Source: Clostridia bacterium
GTDB taxonomy: Bacteria > Bacillota_A > Clostridia > Christensenellales > Aristaeellaceae
Direction: 5' to 3'
NCBI GenBank assembly: GCA_017481185.1
Contig: JAFUPO010000395.1
Span: forward strand, 1-7,057
DNA: 7,057 nt
Shown here: piece after piece, positions 1 to 4,418 of the stretch
Position numbering within the stretch: the first letter of the stretch is position 1
Layout of the letters: every line of letters starts with the position of its first letter
The notes under the pieces: generated by a model
The model's input: only the letters and a program-made list of their open reading frames with translations
What the model was told of the DNA's origin: nothing
The model's database searches: none
Position numbers and translations under genes: made by a program

Positions 1-369
1 ATCATCCAGCCCGAAATACTGAAAATCAGGATGAAGCTTCACGCCCTTTAAGCCCAGGGCCATGATGCGATCCAATTCTTTTTCCATTTCCGGGTGATCG
101 GGATGGGTAGAGCCGAACCCAATCAACAGGTCAGGATGGGCCTGCACACTGGCATGGATAAAATCATTAATGTTATGTGCCCGCTCCCAGGTCACTGCCA
201 CAGAGTGAACCAAAAAACGGCTGATGCCCGCAGCTTGCCCGGCGCTCAGCAGCGATCCCAACGTTCCATCCAGATCCATGGGGATCTCATAAAACTCGCC
301 AATGGAGCGGGCTGCCTTTTGCGCAATAGCATCCGGATAAATATGTGCATGGGTATCAATAATGGTCAT
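1..369 (-). CDS. Amidohydrolase family protein (Amidohydro_2-like TIM barrel), C-terminus off the window
   Basis: The first 123 residues of a predicted metal-dependent hydrolase are visible; the gene continues past the left edge. Family members are usually about 260-280 aa, so a little under half is seen. The start MTIIDTHAHIYPD carries the HxH metal-binding motif (His7, His9) that opens the first barrel strand in the amidohydrolase superfamily. A second typical segment, GVKLHPDF (residues 109-116, His113), is where family members place a further ligand after a barrel strand. The ATG at 369 is preceded by AAGGAAG with about 6 nt spacing, which fixes the start. There is no signal peptide, so it should be cytoplasmic. 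It lies downstream of dapF on the same strand, 101 nt after that stop, with its own promoter candidate in the gap. The substrate is unknown; TatD-type nuclease is an alternative, but the HAHIYPD start and KLHPD fit Amidohydro_2 better. Confidence 0.85.
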   Translation of the reverse strand, partial: MTIIDTHAHIYPDAIAQKAARSIGEFYEIPMDLDGTLGSLLSAGQAAGISRFLVHSVAVTWERAHNINDFIHASVQAHPDLLIGFGSTHPDHPEMEKELDRIMALGLKGVKLHPDFQYFGLDD

Positions 370-390
370 GCTGCCACTTCCTTATAAAAA

Positions 391-424
391 TACACCTTTT
401 CTTTATACAATAAGAAAAGGTGTA
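391..424. promoter_or_regulatory. Perfect 13-bp inverted repeat: candidate operator and/or dapF terminator
   Basis: The arms 391-403 (TACACCTTTTCTT) and 412-424 are exact reverse complements around an 8-nt centre. In minus-strand RNA the hairpin is followed by UUUUUAU, so it could end dapF transcription, although only 4 of 13 pairs are G-C. The dyad also covers most of the spacer and the -10 of the promoter above, which is where a dimeric repressor would bind. No other terminator is apparent after dapF. The two roles are not exclusive. Confidence 0.6.
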
Positions 425-431
425 CTGTCAA
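402..431 (-). promoter_or_regulatory. Sigma-A-type promoter for the amidohydrolase gene
   Basis: Read on the minus strand, TTGACA (431-426) is a perfect -35 and TATAAA (407-402) a good -10, separated by 18 nt. Transcription would start near 395, giving a 5' leader of about 25 nt before the ATG at 369. The -10 lies largely in the loop of a perfect inverted repeat (see next entry), so promoter and dyad occupy the same DNA. Confidence 0.6.
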
Positions 432-470
432 GGCAAATTCAGCTGCCCAACGGCTCTTTTAATGTTTTAA

Positions 471-1307
471 TTATGCTTCAGGCCATTCTCCATCAAACAC
501 GAAGGCTGCCGGCCCGGTCTGATAAAGATGATTGTCCTGAGCATCCCACACCACTTGTAATTCGCCGCCTTTGAGTTTTACCGTAACCTCCCGGTCTGCC
601 CGACCGGAAAGAACCGCTGCCACCACACAGGCACAAGCGCCAGTGCCGCAGGCCAGGGTCTCCCCTGCGCCCCGCTCCCACACGCGCATTTCCAGCCGCT
701 TGCGGCTGGGGATGGCCAAAAACTCCGTGTTGGTACGATTGGGAAACAGCGGATGGTTTTCAAACATAGGGCCCAGGTTGGGCAGATCCACCAATTCAGG
801 ATCGTCTACAAAAACCACGCAGTGCGGATTACCCATGCTGACACAACTGATCTGATAGCTGCGGCCGCCCATCTGCATACGATGGTTAATCACCGCCTCG
901 CCAGGCATATCCACCGGCACCAGCCGGGGGTTCAGCTCTGGCGACCCCATATCCACCGTTACGCTCTCCACCTGACCGTTCTTCACGTGCAGGTCCAGTA
1001 CTCTCAGGCCCGCCTTGGTCATAATGGTCACCTGGGTTTTATCCGTCAGACCCCGATCATATACATACTTGCCGGTACACCGAATTGCATTGCCGCACAT
1101 TTCGGCTTCAGATCCGTCGGCATTGAAAATACGCATGGCAAAATCAGCCACATCGCTGGCCTCGATGAGCACCAATCCATCGGAGCCCACGCCAAAATGC
1201 GGCTGACTCATAGCCCGGGCTAGGCTGGCCGGATCAGCCACCGTTTCAAGTGTGGTATCCACATAAATATAGTCGTTTCCGATGCCCTGCATCTTGGTAA
1301 ACCGCAT
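471..1307 (-). CDS. dapF: Diaminopimelate epimerase
   Basis: DapF interconverts LL- and meso-2,6-diaminopimelate in the cytoplasm, the step before lysine formation, and supplies meso-DAP for peptidoglycan. It is a cofactor-free two-base epimerase using two cysteines. Both are present: Cys71 in EMCGNAIRC and Cys220 in ACGTGACA. The N-terminal MQGIGNDYIYVD and the central GNPHCVVFVDD are also standard for the family. The product of 278 aa has the normal length and both pseudo-symmetric halves. I chose the ATG at 1307, not the in-frame ATG at 1325, because AAAGGGGAGG ends 5 nt before 1307 and falls between the two ATGs. The stop is TAA. The gene is divergent from the phosphodiester-glycosidase gene and is followed on the same strand by the amidohydrolase. 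No riboswitch is recognisable in the short upstream region. Confidence 0.97.
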   Translation of the reverse strand: MRFTKMQGIGNDYIYVDTTLETVADPASLARAMSQPHFGVGSDGLVLIEASDVADFAMRIFNADGSEAEMCGNAIRCTGKYVYDRGLTDKTQVTIMTKAGLRVLDLHVKNGQVESVTVDMGSPELNPRLVPVDMPGEAVINHRMQMGGRSYQISCVSMGNPHCVVFVDDPELVDLPNLGPMFENHPLFPNRTNTEFLAIPSRKRLEMRVWERGAGETLACGTGACACVVAAVLSGRADREVTVKLKGGELQVVWDAQDNHLYQTGPAAFVFDGEWPEA

Positions 1308-1349
1308 GATGACCTCCCCTTTCATGGGTTAAAAGCAGCTTGAATATTT

Positions 1350-1355
1350 ATTATA
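1350..1355 (-). promoter_or_regulatory. Possible -10 element for dapF
   Basis: TATAAT is read on the minus strand at 1355-1350, about 43 nt before the dapF ATG, in an A/T-rich stretch. No convincing -35 is present 16-18 nt upstream and no extended TG is seen, so this rests on the hexamer and its position alone. Confidence 0.35.
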
Positions 1356-1427
1356 CGTCATTTTTCACAAAATCGCTACCCTTTGACGCAAAAAAATTGA
1401 GCGTTTTTGATTTTTACAAAGTGATAA

Positions 1428-1457
1428 TTGACGCACTCCCCTCACTGCCATTATAAT
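1428..1457 (+). promoter_or_regulatory. Sigma-A-type promoter for the phosphodiester-glycosidase gene
   Basis: TTGACG (1428-1433) and a consensus TATAAT (1452-1457) are 18 nt apart. Transcription would start near 1464, leaving a leader of about 57 nt before the ATG at 1521. The -35 is part of an 8-nt sequence, TTGACGCA, that recurs upstream at 1383-1390, exactly 45 bp away; whether the pair is a binding site is unknown. Confidence 0.65.
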
Positions 1458-1467
1458 ATCATTAAGC

Positions 1468-1483
1468 TCATGGTTCACCATGA
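1468..1483. promoter_or_regulatory. 16-bp palindrome just downstream of the predicted transcription start
   Basis: TCATGGTTCACCATGA has perfect 7-bp arms around a 2-nt centre. It begins about 4 nt after the expected +1 of the plus-strand promoter, a usual place for a repressor operator. A 2-nt loop is too tight for a good RNA hairpin with all seven pairs, which favours a DNA site. The binding protein is unknown and chance cannot be excluded. Confidence 0.4.
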
Positions 1484-1520
1484 TCCGATGTGCCCAGAAC
1501 AATACTGGAGGAATTTTTCC

Positions 1521-2546
1521 ATGAACAAAAGCATTGCCCTGATCCTGGCCTTGATCCTGTGTGCTGAGCCTACCTGTATGTTTGCTCAGGGCATCCAGCA
1601 GCCTGGCATCCAACAGCCAGGGATTCAGCAACCTGGGGTTCAGCAACCCGGCATCCAGCAGCCGGTGGCACAACCCGCTCAAACGGAAGAACCCGCTCAG
1701 GCCGCCGCGCCTGTCTATCTAGCCAACGGCTTGCTGGCTCCTGGTTCAGAACCTGTGATTGAAAAGGATCATGCAGGTGGCCACTGGCTTTATGTTGACG
1801 ACGCTTTAAAGGTTGAGATTACCCGTTATCAGCTCACGTCCCCCAAGCTCACCTATTACATCGCTGATATCGTCTGCGCAGAGGGCGAATATATGCGCAC
1901 CTACTCCTACAATCAGGAGCGGCCTGGCCGAACCAACGGCCGTCCGGAGGATATGGCTAAGGAGCACAAGGCTGTGTATGCCCAGAGCGGCGACTTCTAC
2001 TCCTACCGCATCTCCCATGATCAAACAGTGGGCATCATCATCCGTGATGGAGAGATCCTCAACAAAAAGACCTATAAGCGGCTGACCAAGCCCAATCTGC
2101 CTGACCTGTCCAACCTGGCCTTGTTCCCCGACGGCACCCTTTCCGTGCATCGCTACAATGAGTACACGGCCCAGGATTATATCGATCAGGGCGCTACGGA
2201 TGTGCTGGCCTTTGGCCCCATCCTGATTAAGGATGGCGAGATCAACGCCGACGTATACACCAACTTCACCTATGAAGAACCTCGCAACGCCTTGGGCACC
2301 ATTGAACCCGGCCATTATGTGGGGATGTTGGTGGAGGGCCGCATGGATCATTCTGACGGCTGCGGCCTGAAATTTATGGCTGAAACGCTTAAGGAGCTTG
2401 GCTGCACCGATGCCATGAATCTGGACGGCGGCGGCACGGCGGCCATGGTTTTCATGGGCGAAAGTGTCCAGATGGGCAACGATGGCTCCGTGCGCTCCAG
2501 CGAACGGGCCGTACCGGATATCCTGGCCGTGGGCACCTATGACTAA
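1521..2546 (+). CDS. Secreted phosphodiester glycosidase (NAGPA-domain) protein
   Basis: A 341-aa exported protein. The domain is named after the enzyme that removes GlcNAc from GlcNAc-1-phosphodiesters; bacterial members are often tied to cell-envelope or exopolysaccharide metabolism, and the substrate here is unknown. Residues 1-22 look like a signal peptide (Lys3, hydrophobic 5-13, possible cut after Ala22). Five GIQQP-type pentapeptides (24-48) and a Pro/Gln/Ala-rich stretch to about 64 form a linker. The catalytic domain follows: QSGDFYSYR (155-163), FGPILIKDGE (231-240), ALGTIEPGHYVGMLVEGR (257-274), the signature GCTDAMNLDGGGTAAMVF (294-311) and ERAVPDILAV (328-337). An earlier in-frame ATG at 1428 overlaps the promoter; the ATG at 1521 has TGGAGGAA at 7 nt and begins the signal peptide. 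No lipobox is seen. The gene appears monocistronic. Confidence 0.88.
   Translation: MNKSIALILALILCAEPTCMFAQGIQQPGIQQPGIQQPGVQQPGIQQPVAQPAQTEEPAQAAAPVYLANGLLAPGSEPVIEKDHAGGHWLYVDDALKVEITRYQLTSPKLTYYIADIVCAEGEYMRTYSYNQERPGRTNGRPEDMAKEHKAVYAQSGDFYSYRISHDQTVGIIIRDGEILNKKTYKRLTKPNLPDLSNLALFPDGTLSVHRYNEYTAQDYIDQGATDVLAFGPILIKDGEINADVYTNFTYEEPRNALGTIEPGHYVGMLVEGRMDHSDGCGLKFMAETLKELGCTDAMNLDGGGTAAMVFMGESVQMGNDGSVRSSERAVPDILAVGTYD
1590..1664 (+). repeat. Five 15-bp tandem repeats encoding GIQQP/GVQQP
   Basis: Five successive in-frame 15-bp units encode GIQQP, GIQQP, GIQQP, GVQQP, GIQQP directly after the predicted signal peptide cleavage site. The units differ mostly at synonymous positions (cag/caa, cct/cca/ccc/ccg, ggc/ggg), so the array is not a recent slippage product and the peptide sequence seems to be maintained. 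It likely acts as a flexible extracytoplasmic spacer. Confidence 0.9.
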
Positions 2547-2563
2547 GACTGAGCCCATCACAA

Positions 2564-2593
2564 AGTCGCCGCATAACCTGCGGCGGCTTTTTT
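2564..2593 (+). terminator. Intrinsic terminator of the phosphodiester-glycosidase gene
   Basis: Arms 2564-2573 (AGTCGCCGCA) and 2579-2588 (TGCGGCGGCT) form a 10-bp GC-rich stem with one G-U pair and a 5-nt loop. It is followed by an uninterrupted T run (2588-2593) and lies 17 nt after the TAA stop. Confidence 0.92.
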
Positions 2594-2847
2594 ATGCAAC
2601 GTACAAGTGCAACAGACTTTCAAAAACGCCGCAGCAGCGGAAAAGCGATGCCTTCAGACGCGGATTTTTTGAAAAAAGTGACTCTGTCACAGGGTCTGTT
2701 ACCCCCGAAATCCTTGATTTATGAGGGTTTTGGGCCTTACTGTAACGAAGTTTTCCAAAAAGACTTGAAAATTACAATAAGGCTAAATGTAAAAACAAAA
2801 GTCTTTTGACCTCTGCACCACGTTTTCGTTCCATTCCCCGGCAGTCA
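2594..2847. other. Gene-free stretch, A/T-rich in its second half
   Basis: I see no gene here. A 71-codon plus-strand frame (2594-2809) starts on the terminator T-run, lacks a ribosome binding site and has no recognisable motif. The stretch holds a short palindrome, GTGACTCTGTCAC (2678-2690), then the larger dyad listed separately. A 13-bp palindrome CAAAAGTCTTTTG (2796-2808) has a partner about 30 nt upstream (2757-2766), giving a 9-10 bp A/T-rich inverted repeat. None matches a site I can name. Confidence 0.6.
2698..2746. repeat. Long imperfect dyad
   Basis: An inner stem pairs 2704-2714 (CCCGAAATCCT) with 2724-2734 (AGGGTTTTGGG), 11 pairs including two G-U, around a 9-nt loop. An outer 5-bp stem pairs GTTAC (2698-2702) with GTAAC (2742-2746). 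The inner hairpin lacks a good T run on either strand, so it is not a clear terminator. Its layered symmetry resembles the look of a recombination or protein-binding site, but no recombinase gene is in the window. Confidence 0.45.
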
Positions 2848-2877
2848 CTGAAAACACGCCCGCCGGTGTGGTATGAT
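2848..2877 (+). promoter_or_regulatory. Orphan extended -10 promoter candidate
   Basis: TGGTATGAT (2869-2877) is an extended -10 (TG, one base, TATGAT). A weak -35, CTGAAA (2848-2853), lies 18 nt before the hexamer. No plausible coding sequence follows on the plus strand. Any transcript would start near 2884, run through the repeat array and meet the hairpin at 3405-3447. Confidence 0.4.
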
Positions 2878-2929
2878 AGGTGTAGGGCGGCTGTTGAGCG
2901 AGTTAAGAACTAAGGGTTTTAGTTTGTCA

Positions 2930-3361
2930 CATCCGCCCGGCCGGCTGAGCCGCCGGTCAGTGCCCGAAGGGGCGAACGCCCTTTGCATGGTTGTTCCCGG
3001 GTGAAACGTTTCCAATGCATATGAAATCTCCTCTGCTCAATATACCATTGGGGCGGATCCTGTATCCGCACGCCAGGCTGCTCCTGAAGGGCGAACGCCT
3101 TTCCCACAGTTCCCTCCGGGTGAAACGTTTCCAGTGCATATGAAATTTCCTCTGCTCAGTATACCGTAGGGGCGGATCCTGTATCCGCTCGCCAGGCTGC
3201 TCCTGAAGGGCGAACGCCTTTCCCACAGTTTCCTCCGGGTGAAACGTTTCAGAAGCATATGGAACTCCCTCTGCTCAACATACCGTAGGGGCGGATCCTG
3301 TATCCGCCCGCCAGGCTACGCTTAATGCGGCAGTCGTCTCCGTTCCAGTTATTTCCGGGTG
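2930..3361. repeat. Tandem array of 119/120-bp repeats, three full units plus partial flanks
   Basis: Full units run 2966-3085 (120 bp), 3086-3204 (119) and 3205-3323 (119). A degenerate unit tail precedes them (about 2930-2965, atccgcccggccggct) and a degenerate head follows (about 3324-3361, ending ccgggtg). The last two full units differ at roughly 15 positions by eye. Each unit holds, in order, a small dyad around GGCGAACGCC or GGCGAACGCCT, the perfect palindrome GAAACGTTTC (3003, 3122, 3241) and an inverted repeat gcggat-cctgt-atccgc (3053, 3172, 3291). In the last unit that inverted repeat grows to 8-bp arms (gggcggat / atccgccc). The period is not a multiple of three, and the overlapping minus-strand frames of 60-90 codons across it lack ribosome binding sites and family features, so I treat it as noncoding. 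Confidence 0.85.
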
Positions 3362-3404
3362 GGTCGGCGCAATTCAGACCCCTCCAGCACGGTGTGCATA
3401 CAAA

Positions 3405-3447
3405 AGCGGCTTCCCCAAAATGGGAAGCCGCTCTTTGTTATTTTTTT
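3405..3447. terminator. Strong hairpin terminator, probably bidirectional
   Basis: Arms 3405-3415 (AGCGGCTTCCC) and 3422-3432 form a perfect 11-bp GC-rich stem with a 6-nt loop. On the minus strand it begins 6 nt after the last stop codon of the regulator reading frame (3438) and is followed by TTTTGT, so it should end the ABC-GH2-regulator operon. On the plus strand it is followed by CTTTGTTATTTTTTT, which would end a transcript coming through the repeat array. Confidence 0.85.
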
Positions 3448-3707
3448 GCTTCGCTGTCCGTCAGCGTATACCCGATGGTTACCAGGATGGGCTGCCGATA
3501 ATCGCCGAAGCTCTCGCCAAAGAGGCTAACGCCCCCCTTACATTCGGCATCCTCCTTGATGCCGATGCTCAGGGACACAAATAGGCCGTCTGTCAGGTTT
3601 AAGTCATCCAACGTCGCTGCGCCTACCTGTGTGCCTGCCATGAAGGTGCCCATTCTGTTCACCCGCCAGCTTTTAAGCATCCCAAACTGGGTGGCAGAGT
3701 CCGGCCA
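3438..3707 (-). pseudogene. Detached C-terminal part of the ArsR-like regulator, in frame after the UGA
   Basis: After TGA at 3710-3708 the frame stays open for 89 codons to TAA at 3440-3438, beginning WPDSATQFGMLKSWRVN and ending GYTLTDSEAKK. The text reads on smoothly from GDFGGRRGQFCPA, and later pieces such as LFVSLSIGIKEDAECKGG and LFGESFGDYRQ resemble the C-terminus I remember for this regulator family. As I recall it, the family has two tryptophans at the break, so TGG TGG has probably become TGA TGG. With readthrough the whole product would be about 322 residues (4406-3438). The internal ATG at 3680 has no good ribosome binding site, so separate expression is unlikely. Nonsense mutation, recent pseudogene, readthrough and sequencing error all fit. 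Confidence 0.7.
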
Positions 3708-4406
3708 TCAAGCCGGGCAAAACTGTCCACGGCGACCGCCAAAATCCCCTGGGCTGCGCCAGGTGGTCAGCTCATGGCCGTTGACCCAAAGGGTGATGTC
3801 GCTGGGCCATTCGTTGCGGTAGTACGGCGCTTCAGAGTACAACTCCATAGAGCAATCCAGATAGGTGATTTCTGCGCCTTTGGGGAGCATTACCGGAAAC
3901 CGATACTCCAGATAACCAGACCGGAACCACAAATGTTGGGCCGTTCCATGCTCCGGCAGATAGAAAGAGCGGGGATCATCCTCAACGCCGATATAGCCGC
4001 TTTCCGAAACGATGCCGCAGGTGCGCTCTACCTGGCACTGAGTATAGCTGCCAATAGGAAGTGGAATGACCAGCTCATTGGTCAATGTCTCAACCCGCTG
4101 AGGGCGAAAAAGCGTAATATCCAGCGTATCAACGCAGCGAAAACACAATTTCATCGCGCCTCGGGCCCCTGCCCGCAGCTCGGTGGTGATAAGCCCCGCT
4201 TCCTCCAGGATGCGCACATTTAGCGCAATGGTAGAAAGGGGCTGGTCCATGGCCTGCGCCAGCTCATTCACCCGCATCCCTCGCTGGGTCAAATGCTTGA
4301 TAATCCCCAGCCGCAATTCGGTTGACAGGGCATGGCACACCTTGCTCAGCTGCTTTGGCTTATCAATAGACAGCTGCAAATATTTGGTGATGTCCGGCGC
4401 AGGCAT
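3708..4406 (-). CDS. ArsR-like winged-helix regulator, cut by an in-frame UGA
   Basis: A 232-aa protein with an ArsR-type winged helix-turn-helix at about residues 18-90: SKVCHALSTELRLGIIKHL, then MRVNELAQAMDQPLSTIALNVRILEEAGLI with the recognition helix around 56-66. ArsR proteins are often about 100 aa; this one has a long C-terminal part, rich in predicted beta strands (about 95-232), of a kind seen in clostridial regulators beside glycosidase genes and possibly a ligand-sensing domain. The ATG at 4406 has AAAGGAGG at 6 nt and lies 12 nt after the GH2 stop, so it is co-transcribed with that gene and probably controls the operon. Translation stops at TGA (3710-3708), yet the same frame continues for 89 more codons of family-like sequence (next entry). 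The product is therefore probably missing its C-terminal quarter. The DNA-binding domain is intact; whether the short form folds is unknown. Confidence 0.8.
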   Translation of the reverse strand: MPAPDITKYLQLSIDKPKQLSKVCHALSTELRLGIIKHLTQRGMRVNELAQAMDQPLSTIALNVRILEEAGLITTELRAGARGAMKLCFRCVDTLDITLFRPQRVETLTNELVIPLPIGSYTQCQVERTCGIVSESGYIGVEDDPRSFYLPEHGTAQHLWFRSGYLEYRFPVMLPKGAEITYLDCSMELYSEAPYYRNEWPSDITLWVNGHELTTWRSPGDFGGRRGQFCPA

Positions 4407-4418
4407 GGATTTCCTCCT

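Noticed and set aside
1806..2561. 251-codon minus-strand open frame opposite the phosphodiester-glycosidase gene
   Set aside because: Its start lies in the terminator region of the real gene; the composition (many H, A, G, I) is that of a shadow frame and no family features are visible.
2594..2809. 71-codon plus-strand frame after the terminator
   Set aside because: It begins on the T-run of the terminator, has no ribosome binding site, overlaps the dyads and has no recognisable features.
2919..3258. Three overlapping minus-strand frames of 62-89 codons across the tandem repeats
   Set aside because: They are the same repeat read in different frames because the period is not a multiple of three; none has a ribosome binding site.
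3020..3287. Short plus-strand peptides in the repeats (MKFPLLSIP-stop, MELPLLNIP-stop and a 40-codon version in the first unit)
   Set aside because: They start at the CATATG of each unit and look alike, but no Shine-Dalgarno sequence precedes them, and the first unit loses the stop. Repetition alone explains the similarity.
3677..3710. Selenocysteine reading of the UGA with a downstream SECIS-like hairpin
   Set aside because: A hairpin CCCA-GUU-UGGG starts about 17 nt after the UGA, but it has only four pairs above mismatches, the expected residue is tryptophan, and no selenoprotein family matches.
3438..4406. UGA reassigned to tryptophan or glycine in the whole organism
   Set aside because: Only one internal UGA occurs in about 1900 codons and tryptophan is otherwise TGG, unlike genomes with a changed code.
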